Shown: positions 25,818-33,528 of the stretch, piece after piece
How positions within the stretch are numbered: position 1 is the first letter of the stretch
How the letters are laid out: each line of letters begins with the position of its first letter
Assembly: GCA_902768715.1 (NCBI GenBank)
Contig: CACXMH010000002.1
Location: forward strand, 1 to 64,000
DNA: 64,000 nucleotides
Direction of reading: 5' to 3'
Source: Fibrobacter succinogenes
GTDB lineage: Bacteria > Fibrobacterota > Fibrobacteria > Fibrobacterales > Fibrobacteraceae
The notes under the pieces: generated by a model
Seen by the model: the letters and a program-made list of their open reading frames with translations, nothing else
Databases searched by the model: none
What the model was told of the DNA's origin: nothing
Translations under genes and position numbers: made by a program

Positions 25818-26628
25818 ATTCAGACATGGCCTTGTCGATGGTGTTCACGTAGGCGTCCACGCTTGTGTCGGATTGAAGGTCCACGTACTTGTCCACCAGC
25901 ATCACGCTGCCGTTGCCCTTGACCTGGGTCCAGCCGTGGTCCGTAAAGAGGAGCTTGTTCCCTTTCTTGTCGATAAGCACCACGTCCACCATCACCACGG
26001 GCTTTGCGGTGTTGGCCAGGGTCAGTAGGCCGTCTTCGTAAAAGAAGTAGTATTCGGCCACGGCCACGGCATCTACGTTCAGGGATTCGCAGAGCTTGCC
26101 CGCTTTTTCGCGGACTTCCTGGTCGTCGGTTTTGGCACCAAAGAGTGCCGTTTCTCCGGAGACTACCGTTTCGTAGGGCAGTTCGTGCATTCCCTGGGGT
26201 GTCATGTAGCGCCAGCCGTTCACCGGCACGAGCCTTGCAATCTTGCTCATGACGCCTTCTGCTCCCGTGGGATCGAAGAATTTTTGGACATCGGCGTTGC
26301 CTGTCACCTCTTCGGCGGGCACGACCGTCCAGCCGTCGAGACCGGCGAGGGTTTCTGCCAGGGCGTCGGCGCCGTGGGTGATGATTTTCTCCCGGCCCTT
26401 GGAGAGCTGCTTCACGTTGTCTTCGGCGGCACTGGTGGCGACCCCGACCAGGGCGTCCTTCAGGCTGCCGCTTTCTTCTTCGTCTTCCAGTTTCTTGATG
26501 TCCTCGCTGGCCGACACGCTCAAGATGGCGACTTTCTTTACGTCGTTGACTTCGGGTTTTTGGACATGTACCCCTGCGCAGGAGCAGAGCAGGAGTGCGA
26601 GGGAGCAGAGTGCGATGACCTTTTTCAT
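25789..26628 (-). CDS. Hypothetical lipoprotein
   Basis: 279 residues. A lipoprotein signal with LLLCSC places the cysteine near residue 17. The mature part has an alpha/beta pattern (VKKVAILSVSASEDI..., AVAVAEYYFFYEDG, KPVVMVDVVLIDKKGNKLLF), similar in feel to GNA1162/CsgG-related envelope proteins, but I cannot assign a family. GAGGAGGAAT precedes the ATG. Its 3' end overlaps the convergent symporter gene. Confidence 0.65.
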   Translation of the reverse strand: MKKVIALCSLALLLCSCAGVHVQKPEVNDVKKVAILSVSASEDIKKLEDEEESGSLKDALVGVATSAAEDNVKQLSKGREKIITHGADALAETLAGLDGWTVVPAEEVTGNADVQKFFDPTGAEGVMSKIARLVPVNGWRYMTPQGMHELPYETVVSGETALFGAKTDDQEVREKAGKLCESLNVDAVAVAEYYFFYEDGLLTLANTAKPVVMVDVVLIDKKGNKLLFTDHGWTQVKGNGSVMLVDKYVDLQSDTSVDAYVNTIDKAMSEFKKAAKKKL

Positions 26629-27039
26629 AATTCCTCCTCGGGGCGAGCGGTGCCGCTTGCCGGAACAGTTGTTTTTTACATCTATAATTTAAGTCCCGTA
26701 TTCAATATTGTCAAATGAATAGTTTTGATTGAAACGATATATATTTTTGATTAAATGCGCTTTTTTCCCGAATGCCCGCCATTTTTCTCGTTTTTTCTGT
26801 TGCGGTTGGGCGCAAAGGGGCGTAATATTCCCGGTAGCTTTCCGCAATCTTACTTTTTTCTGTTTTCCTTAAATATTTGTGTATTAAGGAGTTGGACGAA
26901 AAATCCCCCGACCTCTGGTGGTGGTCCGACCTCAAAATCACCACATGTTGTGGTGGTCTTGAATTGAAAAGCACAAGATATGGTGTTTTTTGTTATTATT
27001 TGACCGCTGACCCATTTTGATGAAAAAAAGGTAAAAGTA
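26629..27039. other. Intergenic region upstream of the anaerobic ribonucleotide reductase
   Basis: There is no gene in this 411 bp stretch. The left part is AT-rich (a T-rich tract and ATATATATTTTTG near 26735). The right part holds GGTGGTGGTCC, a palindrome ACCACA-TGT-TGTGGT at 26940-26954 and an NrdR-box-like site. AAGG precedes the nrdD ATG. Confidence 0.6.
26971..26986. promoter_or_regulatory. NrdR-box-like operator upstream of nrdD
   Basis: GCACAAGATATGGTGT matches the known NrdR box (ACACWATATATWGTGT) at about 13 of 16 positions. A second, imperfect palindrome is centred about 31 bp upstream, the usual spacing of paired NrdR boxes, although its sequence matches poorly. NrdR would repress the operon when dATP is sufficient. 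Confidence 0.5.
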
Positions 27040-29370
27040 ATGATTGTTACAGTGAAAAAACGCGACGGCCGCGAGATGCCGTTCAACATCGAGAAGATTT
27101 CTGCCGCTATCGAGAAGGCTTTCCGCGCCTCTGGTGAATTGGACGAACAGATCAAGGCCTCTCAGGACCAGCTGAACTTGTTGGGAAACGACGACGTGCT
27201 CTCTAGCACGGCCCTCCAGGTGGCGGCAAGCGCCGTTGGCCTCTTGGAAGCCGAAGGCAAGGTAAAGCCCGAAATCGAGGAAATCCAGGACGCCGTTGAA
27301 AAGGCCCTTACCGAGGGCGGTTTTGCCGATACCGCCAAGAGCTACATCCTGTACCGTGCCGAGCGTACCCGCATCCGCGAAGTGAACACCCGCCTCATGC
27401 ACACGCTCCGCGACATTACTTTCAGTTCCGCCAAGGAATCCGACCTCAAGCGCGAAAACGCGAACATCGACGGCGACACCGCCATGGGCACCATGCTCAA
27501 GTACGGTTCCGAATCGGCCAAGCATTTCTACACCATGATGATGCTCAAGCCCGAGCACAGCCGCGCACACTCCGAGGGCGACATCCACATCCACGATTTG
27601 GATTTCTACTCCCTCACCATGACCTGCTGCCAGATCGACCTGAAAAAACTCTTCAAGGGCGGTTTCAACACCGGTCACGGCCACCTGCGCGAACCCAAGG
27701 ATATCCGCAGCTACGCGGCTCTGGCGGCTATTGCCATACAAAGTAACCAGAACGACCAGCACGGCGGTCAGTCCATTCCCAACTTCGACTACGCCATGGC
27801 CGACGGCGTGCGCATCACCTACCGCAAGGCCTACCTCTCCAACCTGGTGAAGGCCCTGATTCTCTTTACCGGCAAGGAAGAAGAGGAAATCCTGCCGGTG
27901 GTCAAGAAACTCCACTCCGAAATGGCCGAGATGGGCATGGTGGCGACCCTCGTTCCCAACGAGAAGTTCGTGGAAGCCGAAGCCCGCGAACTTTCCAAGG
28001 TCTATGACGCCGAAATCGTGATGAAGGCCCAGAAGTTCGCCGAGAAGCAGGCCTACGAAGAAACGGACAAGACCACCTTCCAGGCCATGGAAGCCTTCGT
28101 GCACAACCTGAACTCCATGCACAGCCGCGCCGGCGCCCAGACGCCGTTCTCTAGCATCAACTACGGCATGTGCACCGAACCCGAAGCCCGCATGGTCATG
28201 CGTAACCTGCTGCTCACCACCGACGAGGGCTTGGGCGGCGGCGAGACGGCCATTTTCCCCATCCAGATTTTCCGTGTCAAGGAAGGCATCAGCCTGAATC
28301 CTGGCGACCCCAACTACGACCTGTTCAAGCTGGCCTGCAAGGTGAGCGCCAAACGCTTGTTCCCCAACTTCAGCTTCCAGGATGCCCCGTACAACCTGCA
28401 GTACTACAAGCCGGGTCACCCCGAAACGGAAATCTCTTACATGGGTTGCCGTACCCGCGTGATCGGCAACAACTACGACCCGACCCGCGAAATCAGCTTC
28501 GGCCGTGGCAACCTGAGTTTCACTTCTATCAACCTGCCCCGCATCGCCATCAAGATGAAGTCCGTGGACCTGTTCTTCAAGGAACTGGACCGCATGCTGC
28601 AACTGGTGAGCGACCAGCTCATGGAACGTTTTGCTGTGCAGAGCCGCCGCAAGGTCAAGAACTTCCCCTTCCTCATGGGACAGGGCGTGTGGATCGATTC
28701 CGAAAAGCTGGGCTGGGAAGACACCGTGGGCGAGGTCATCAAGCACGGCACCCTTTCCATCGGTTTCATCGGCCTTGCCGAAACCCTGGTGGCCCTTACC
28801 GGCAAACACCACGGCGAATCCGAAGCCTCCCAGGAACTGGGTCTCAAGATTATCGGCCACATGCGTGAATTCTGCGACAAGGAATCCAAGCGCCTGGGCC
28901 TGAACTTCAGTTTGCTGGCAACACCCGCCGAGGGCCTCTCTGGCCGTTTCGTGCGTATGGACAAGAAGAAGTTCGGCATTATCCCGGGCGTTACCGACCG
29001 CGATTACTACACCAACTCTTTCCACGTGCCGGTGTACTACAAGATTTCGGCCTTCAAGAAGATTTCTCTGGAAGCCCCGTACCACGCTCTCACCAACGCT
29101 GGTCACATCAGCTACGTGGAACTGGACGGCGACCCGAGCCAGAACCTGGATGCCTTCGAGAAGATCGTGCACCACATGGCAAAATCCGGCATCGGTTACG
29201 GAAGCATCAACCACCCGGTGGACCGTGACCCGGTTTGCGGATTCGTGGGTGTTATCGGAGACTGCTGCCCCCGCTGCGGCCGTAGCGAAGGTCACGCCAT
29301 TTCCGAGGCCAAGATCGAGGAACTGCGCAAGCTTTACCCGGGTATGCCTGCGTTCAAGGGAATAAGATAA
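27040..29370 (+). CDS. nrdD: Anaerobic ribonucleoside-triphosphate reductase, large part lacking the glycyl-radical tail
   Basis: 776 residues. The N-terminal ATP-cone (about 1-95, VTVKKRDGREMPFNIEKI) is the allosteric activity domain, followed by the ten-stranded NRDD barrel with GDIHIHDLDFY, QNDQHGGQSIPNFDYAMADGV and NLSFTSINLPRIA. The protein ends shortly after a zinc-type cysteine set (VCGFVGVIGDCCPRCG). The glycyl-radical motif expected in the last 40 residues is absent; it lies on the separate gene at 29511. The stop at 29368 is followed by a repeat element with further stops, so this is not a simple frameshift. It reduces NTPs to dNTPs anaerobically with NrdG. Confidence 0.93.
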   Translation: MIVTVKKRDGREMPFNIEKISAAIEKAFRASGELDEQIKASQDQLNLLGNDDVLSSTALQVAASAVGLLEAEGKVKPEIEEIQDAVEKALTEGGFADTAKSYILYRAERTRIREVNTRLMHTLRDITFSSAKESDLKRENANIDGDTAMGTMLKYGSESAKHFYTMMMLKPEHSRAHSEGDIHIHDLDFYSLTMTCCQIDLKKLFKGGFNTGHGHLREPKDIRSYAALAAIAIQSNQNDQHGGQSIPNFDYAMADGVRITYRKAYLSNLVKALILFTGKEEEEILPVVKKLHSEMAEMGMVATLVPNEKFVEAEARELSKVYDAEIVMKAQKFAEKQAYEETDKTTFQAMEAFVHNLNSMHSRAGAQTPFSSINYGMCTEPEARMVMRNLLLTTDEGLGGGETAIFPIQIFRVKEGISLNPGDPNYDLFKLACKVSAKRLFPNFSFQDAPYNLQYYKPGHPETEISYMGCRTRVIGNNYDPTREISFGRGNLSFTSINLPRIAIKMKSVDLFFKELDRMLQLVSDQLMERFAVQSRRKVKNFPFLMGQGVWIDSEKLGWEDTVGEVIKHGTLSIGFIGLAETLVALTGKHHGESEASQELGLKIIGHMREFCDKESKRLGLNFSLLATPAEGLSGRFVRMDKKKFGIIPGVTDRDYYTNSFHVPVYYKISAFKKISLEAPYHALTNAGHISYVELDGDPSQNLDAFEKIVHHMAKSGIGYGSINHPVDRDPVCGFVGVIGDCCPRCGRSEGHAISEAKIEELRKLYPGMPAFKGIR

Positions 29371-29371
29371 G

Positions 29372-29490
29372 AGGTGTTAGGTGGTAGGTGTTAGGCAATA
29401 GGAAAAAATCGCGGCGAAGCCGCCCAGCGATAGACGCGCAAGGCGCGTGAAACTATAGCCTAAAACCTGTAACCTATAACCTAAAACCTG
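29372..29490. repeat. Heptamer-armed double-hairpin element, copy 1
   Basis: Left arm GGTGTTAGGTGGTAGGTG and right arm CCTGTAACCTATAACCTA are degenerate 7-bp repeats, roughly complementary to each other. The core carries two GC hairpins, GCGGCGAAGCCGC and ACGCGCAAGGCGCGT. It sits exactly between nrdD and the glycyl-radical gene. Confidence 0.75.
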
Positions 29491-29510
29491 ATAAACATAA
29501 GGAGGACAAA

Positions 29511-29657
29511 ATGTCTGAAAAAGAACTGAGCAAGTATGGCGAGGGTGTGGGTTTCGAACGCATCCGCCGCATCACCGGTTACCTGGTAGGTACCATCGAC
29601 CGTTTCAACAACGCCAAGCGCGCCGAAGTGAACGACCGCGTAAAGCACGGGGTGTAA
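29511..29657 (+). CDS. Separate glycyl-radical subunit of anaerobic ribonucleotide reductase
   Basis: 48 residues, strong Shine-Dalgarno AAGGAGGA six bases before the ATG. The peptide contains FERIRRITGYLVGTIDRFN followed by AKRAEVNDRVKHG, which is the C-terminal glycyl-radical signature of class III NrdD proteins; Gly23 in RITGYLVG is the expected radical site. In ordinary NrdD these residues follow the zinc cysteines in the same chain. Here they form a stand-alone peptide that would have to dock onto the 776-residue protein and be activated by NrdG downstream. It is flanked on both sides by copies of the heptamer-armed element. Assignment is by motif. Confidence 0.88.
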   Translation: MSEKELSKYGEGVGFERIRRITGYLVGTIDRFNNAKRAEVNDRVKHGV

Positions 29658-29664
29658 TTAGAAA

Positions 29665-29782
29665 AGGTTATAGGTAATAGGGGTTAGGTATTAGGAAAAA
29701 TCGCGGCAGAGCCGCCTTGTGATGGACGCACGAAGTGCGTGATACTTATCCTAAGACCTACAACCTAAAACCTAACAACCTT
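29665..29782. repeat. Heptamer-armed double-hairpin element, copy 2
   Basis: Same plan as copy 1: a GGTTATAGGTAATAGG-type left arm, hairpins GCGGCAGAGCCGC and ACGCACGAAGTGCGT, and a CCTACAACCTAAAACCTA right arm. The hairpin stems differ from copy 1 but pair. A short palindrome AAAGCGAGC-TT-GCGAGCTTT (29784-29801) follows before nrdG. Confidence 0.75.
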
Positions 29783-29808
29783 AAAGCGAGCTTGCGAGCT
29801 TTCTCACT

Positions 29809-30375
29809 ATGTCTGATTATCCACCATTAAAAATTGCGGGAATCGAGCCGGAATCCTTCGTGGACGGGCCCGGTATCCGCATGACGGTTTTCACCCAGGG
29901 CTGCCGTCACCATTGTCCCGGTTGCCAGAACCCGCAGACCCACGACTTTGCAGGCGGGCACTTTATCGATATCGAAGAGATTCTTGCGATGATCGACGAG
30001 AACCCCCTGCTGGACGGAGTCACTTTCAGCGGTGGCGACCCCATGGAGCAATCGGCGGCCCTGATCCCGCTGGCCCGCGAAATCAAGGAACGGGGTATGA
30101 ACCTGATTATCTATACGGGTTATACCTATGAGCGCCTCATGGAGCTGAAGGATGAGCGTCCGGACTTTTTTGAACTGCTCACCTTTGCCGACATTCTGAT
30201 TGACGGCCCCTTCGTGATGGCGAAACGTTCCCTGGAACTCAAGTTCCGCGGCTCATCTAACCAGCGCATCATCGACGTGCCCGAAAGCCTTGCCCAGGGG
30301 CGTGTGGTGCTGCACCAGATCCAGCTGGACGAAATGGCGGAGCGGGAACCGCTTGCCGTTAAGTGCGCCGTTTAG
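29809..30375 (+). CDS. nrdG: Anaerobic ribonucleotide reductase activating radical SAM protein
   Basis: 188 residues. The radical SAM cluster motif is CRHHCPGC (Cys32, 36, 39), preceded by VDGPGIRMTVFTQG and followed by FSGGDPMEQ, both typical of NrdG/PflA activases. It abstracts hydrogen from the glycyl residue using S-adenosylmethionine. Here its target would be the small peptide encoded at 29511. No Shine-Dalgarno is visible before the ATG; the upstream sequence is the repeat element and a small palindrome. Confidence 0.9.
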   Translation: MSDYPPLKIAGIEPESFVDGPGIRMTVFTQGCRHHCPGCQNPQTHDFAGGHFIDIEEILAMIDENPLLDGVTFSGGDPMEQSAALIPLAREIKERGMNLIIYTGYTYERLMELKDERPDFFELLTFADILIDGPFVMAKRSLELKFRGSSNQRIIDVPESLAQGRVVLHQIQLDEMAEREPLAVKCAV

Positions 30376-30388
30376 CCCAGCGCCACTG

Positions 30389-30455
30389 TCACCCCGGCCG
30401 CTCAACTTGTCATCCCCGCTGTTCAACTTGTCATCCCCGCGCAGGCGGGGATCTG
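30389..30455. repeat. Partial tandem and complete REP/dRS3-like palindrome
   Basis: CAACTTGTCATCCCCGC occurs twice in tandem, the second time completed into the palindrome ATCCCCGC/GCGGGGAT (30431-30453). It lies between the convergent nrdG and rhomboid genes. Confidence 0.7.
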
Positions 30456-30462
30456 CTGTCAG

Positions 30463-31446
30463 TTAGCCCAGCGCCAGTTTCCAGGCCAACAGGTACAGGC
30501 CGTAATACATCAATAGACCAATACCGTCTGCGCTCGAAAGGGGAGTCCCCCAGCGCAGGCTCTTTTTTTTCGGTATGAATCCGCAGAAAAGTCCCGCCAC
30601 AAAACCGTAGGCGTGTCCCAAGATGTCGGCGTTCTCCCCAAGACCAAGGAATACCGCCAGCGATGCCGCCCCGCACAGGGGTGCGAACCTGCGGAGCATC
30701 CCGTGGGTTTCCTTGGGCATCAGCCGGAACTCGATGACCGAAAGGCAGCCGATGGCGGCGAACACGAAGCTAGAAAACCCGAGAGAGCGAAAGTCCGTCT
30801 GTACCGTGGCCGACACACAGAGGTTTGCCACGGCGGCGGCCACGGCGATAAAGGGCGCAAGCCTGAGGAGCGGGATACGGAAGGTAATCATGTTCATTAC
30901 GATGTATCCGCAAAGCAGGTTCGACGCCAAATGCCTGGCGTCGCCGTGCAGGGTCTGTGCGGTAAGGCTTCGCCACCATTCCCCCTTCAGGACCTTGGCC
31001 GCGTCGGAAACTCCCGGCCCGTGAAGATTCAGCTTTTCCGAAAAATCGATGAGGGTGAACACCACGGGCGCAAGCAGCACCCACAGGGGCTGCAGGCTAA
31101 AGCTCAGCGGTATGGGCGGGTTCTCTTCCTTCGGAGGATTTTCCCTGTGGTACAGTTCCAGCTGGAGCCTTGCCGCACCCTCCATCTCAGGCACAACGAA
31201 AATCTGGAACGGCCCTTCTTCCGAACGCACAAGCCTGTGCTCGATCCCCTGGGACAAAAGCACCAGGCTGTCGTCCCGCACTTGCCGGAATGTCCCTTCG
31301 GACACCTGCACCGTCTCGGGGTATTCGGGCTCGGTGGGCTGTTCCTGCTGGCGGGCATCCGGCGCCTGGGCGGCCGGTCCTGCAGGCGCCTCTTCGGGAG
31401 GCTTGCGCATATAGCGGGGCCTAAGCGGCGACATCAGGCGTGGCAT
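30463..31446 (-). CDS. Rhomboid-family intramembrane serine protease
   Basis: 327 residues. A Pro/Ala/Glu-rich cytoplasmic N-terminus (1-115) is followed by six or seven membrane helices. Rhomboid hallmarks are GEWWRSLTAQTLHGDARHLASN (HxxxN at 172-176), GFSSF with likely nucleophile Ser225 and GHAYGF with the partner His278. The usual GxSG has its last glycine replaced by serine. The substrate is unknown. It is monocistronic and convergent with nrdG. Confidence 0.85.
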   Translation of the reverse strand: MPRLMSPLRPRYMRKPPEEAPAGPAAQAPDARQQEQPTEPEYPETVQVSEGTFRQVRDDSLVLLSQGIEHRLVRSEEGPFQIFVVPEMEGAARLQLELYHRENPPKEENPPIPLSFSLQPLWVLLAPVVFTLIDFSEKLNLHGPGVSDAAKVLKGEWWRSLTAQTLHGDARHLASNLLCGYIVMNMITFRIPLLRLAPFIAVAAAVANLCVSATVQTDFRSLGFSSFVFAAIGCLSVIEFRLMPKETHGMLRRFAPLCGAASLAVFLGLGENADILGHAYGFVAGLFCGFIPKKKSLRWGTPLSSADGIGLLMYYGLYLLAWKLALG

Positions 31447-31997
31447 GCAATCCTCCTCGGGTGAACATCGGGAATATACAAAAATTTTATTGGGCGTTCC
31501 CCCGGCCCTTTTGCTGGCGTTGATGGGCCGGGGTCGGGCTCTGCTCGCCTTCGGCTCGTCAAGCCGCTACGCGTCTTGCCACTTCGTGCGACGATCCCTA
31601 ACGCAAAATGAGAGTGGGGTGGTTTTATTTCGAGCGGGAAAAGCGTGCTAAGCGAGTGTCATAGAAAAAGTTCACTTTTTCTCTATGACCGAGTGACGCC
31701 GCTGACGCCGAAGGCGTCAAAAGGGAATGTTGCTTCGCAGTCTCCGCTGACGCGGCTGCTCAGCAACCCTTCGGGCTCGACACTCACTCACGTTCGCATC
31801 AAGCTCAAAAAGTGCCTATTGTATGGGCTTCGCCCACGGCACTTTTGACGTCTTCGACGTCCGCTTGGTCGGCTCGGCATAAAAACATTCTGTTTTTCTG
31901 CGCTCGCCTCGGGCGCTACTGCCGCACCCTCTTCGAGGGTCCGGGCCCTTCCGCGATAAACGAAAAAAGACACCATAAAGGTGTCTTTTTCGTTTAG
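31447..31997. other. Non-coding spacer densely packed with small hairpins
   Basis: No convincing gene in 551 bp. It contains many short stems capped by TTCG or GAAG loops (GCCTTCGGC, CACTTCGTG, ACGCCGAAGGCGT, GGGCTTCGCCC, GACGTCTTCGACGTC, CCCTCTTCGAGGG) and a longer hairpin at 31658-31689 (GTCATAGAAAAAGT with CTTTTTCTCTATGAC). GAGCGGGAAAAG, matching the tRNA-Gly 3' end, recurs near 31632. The right end is an inverted partial copy of the tRNA. Confidence 0.6.
31962..31992 (-). terminator. Terminator of tRNA-Gly
   Basis: AAAAAAGACACC-ATAAA-GGTGTCTTTTT is a strong stem with T-runs on both sides, directly after the tRNA-Gly 3' end on the minus strand. Confidence 0.8.
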
Positions 31998-32070
<73 letters not shown>

Positions 32071-32099
32071 GGGGTGAGACCAATTATAGCTTAAGGATT

Positions 32100-33179
32100 T
32101 TAGATTGTCAAGGGCTTTTGAAGTGAAAAAATCAAAATTTCGTGCTTTTTTCCCCTCAATTCGAAGATTCCCTCTTTTTTTGCGATGTAACCGTGGGGGA
32201 TCGGTTTGGGCAGTTCCTGGAAGTATTCCTCCGAAATAAGGAATTCCTGCCCCAGCTTGGTGCAGAGCCCCTGGATCCTGGCGGTAGTGTTCAGCACGTC
32301 CCCGTGGTAGGCCATTTCGCTCCCGAAATTGCCCACCTCCGTAGAAATGACCTTCCCGCAGTGGATTCCGGCCTTGAATTGGGGCGTTACCCCGAATTTT
32401 TTCATGAATTTGGCGCTTTTTCCGGCAATGCTCTCCGAAAAGTCGTAAAAACAGTCCACCGGCCGGGCCTTTTTGCGGCAGGCGGACATTTTCCAGGTCA
32501 AAAAGGCCCCGTCTCCAGCAATCTGGTAGATTTCGCCCCTGTTTTCTTCGCAGCAGTTGGAAAGCAGGCTGTAGTAATCCTTCAAAAAGCTGCTGTACTT
32601 CACATGGCCCAGTTCTTCGGCCAGAGAGGTGGAGTGCCTGAGGTCGATGAACATGAAGACTCGTTCTTCTTCCTTGGGCTCCTGCGACTTGCCGAGTAAA
32701 GTGTTCCAGAATACCCGGGCTCCGAACTTCTTGTGTACGGAGCGCAGTGCCGTAATAAGATAGGCCGCGAAGAAGTACAAAATAACCTGGACCCGCACCT
32801 CGTGTGACGAAAAGCTCTCTTTGAGGAAATTTAGAGATACATCGTTGACGATACCCTCATCGGCGTTGGCCTTAAGTAGCAGTATGCACAGGATAATGCT
32901 TGCGTGTATGGCAGCGATAAAGTAGAAGGTCCGCACCAGCAGGGCTTTCCACACGGGCCTGCAGTCCCGCTCGTCTTTCAGGATGACGACGTCGTATATC
33001 CCATGGGAAAGCCCCATGAACAGGGAGAACTGCAGCATGAGCAGGAGAGGTTCTATAGACAAGTCACCCTGGTCACGGTACATTTCCAGCATAGAGATAC
33101 CGATGGCTACACCCATCCAGCAGAGCACGTAGAAGCATACGGCCCTGAACTTTCGCTGTGTCTGTCGTGTAATAGCCAT
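32100..33179 (-). CDS. Membrane-anchored class III adenylate/guanylate cyclase
   Basis: 359 residues. The N-terminal half has about five hydrophobic helices (14-30, 45-66, 82-104, 130-147). The C-terminal catalytic domain (about 172-355) has FMFIDLRHST with metal Asp179, AGDGAF with metal Asp223, GIHCGKV and a GDVLNTTARIQ helix, as in bacterial class III cyclases. It would make cAMP or cGMP. A 60-codon membrane protein gene lies four bases upstream. Confidence 0.87.
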   Translation of the reverse strand: MAITRQTQRKFRAVCFYVLCWMGVAIGISMLEMYRDQGDLSIEPLLLMLQFSLFMGLSHGIYDVVILKDERDCRPVWKALLVRTFYFIAAIHASIILCILLLKANADEGIVNDVSLNFLKESFSSHEVRVQVILYFFAAYLITALRSVHKKFGARVFWNTLLGKSQEPKEEERVFMFIDLRHSTSLAEELGHVKYSSFLKDYYSLLSNCCEENRGEIYQIAGDGAFLTWKMSACRKKARPVDCFYDFSESIAGKSAKFMKKFGVTPQFKAGIHCGKVISTEVGNFGSEMAYHGDVLNTTARIQGLCTKLGQEFLISEEYFQELPKPIPHGYIAKKEGIFELRGKKHEILIFSLQKPLTI

Positions 33180-33183
33180 AAGT

Positions 33184-33366
33184 CTAGTGGATAAAGAGTG
33201 GAAGCGCCCAGATCATGGCGATGAGGATGATATCCTTGTAGGATTCGCCCATCAGGAGGGTAGAGGACAAGAAGAAGATGATGGTCGCAAGGGTCAGGAA
33301 CACCCACAGGGGCGCCCTTTTCTTCAAAAAATTCTTGATTTTGTCTTTTGTTTCCTTGTCCATCAA
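33184..33366 (-). CDS. Small two-helix membrane protein
   Basis: 60 residues: a charged start (MMDKETKDKIKNFLKKRAP) followed by two hydrophobic helices (about 20-38 and 44-59) ending in histidine. The gene lies four bases before the cyclase gene on the same strand, so it is likely co-expressed and could be an accessory or sensor subunit. No family recognised. Confidence 0.6.
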   Translation of the reverse strand: MMDKETKDKIKNFLKKRAPLWVFLTLATIIFFLSSTLLMGESYKDIILIAMIWALPLFIH

Positions 33367-33384
33367 TCAAATCCCGGAAGTAGC

Positions 33385-33485
33385 AATCAGTCGTCAGTTA
33401 TGAGTTTTCAGTTATAGAAGAATCACCTCGCACCTCGAGCCTCGAACCTCACAACTCACCACTCACAACTCACCACTAATTTACA
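33385..33485. repeat. A/C-rich degenerate tandem repeat upstream of the HemW-like gene
   Basis: Short repeated words CACCTCGAGCCTCGAACCTC and ACTCACCACTCACAACTCACC follow a GTTATGAGTTTTCAGTTATAG-type opposite arm. The style matches the right arms of the heptamer-armed elements. Confidence 0.55.
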
Positions 33486-33528
33486 TTATTTTCCCCCGTG
33501 GGCAACAACTATAATGTATTTTTTGGAA

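Noticed and set aside
26938-29295. 785-codon open frame on the minus strand opposite nrdD
   Set aside because: It is a shadow of the strongly biased nrdD codons; the His/Val/Gly-rich translation has no domain pattern, and the plus-strand frame carries all conserved motifs.
29371-29510. Simple frameshift or sequencing error joining nrdD and the small gene
   Set aside because: The 140 bp between them holds a complete repeat element with stops in the relevant frames, and the small gene has its own strong Shine-Dalgarno; a single indel cannot join them.
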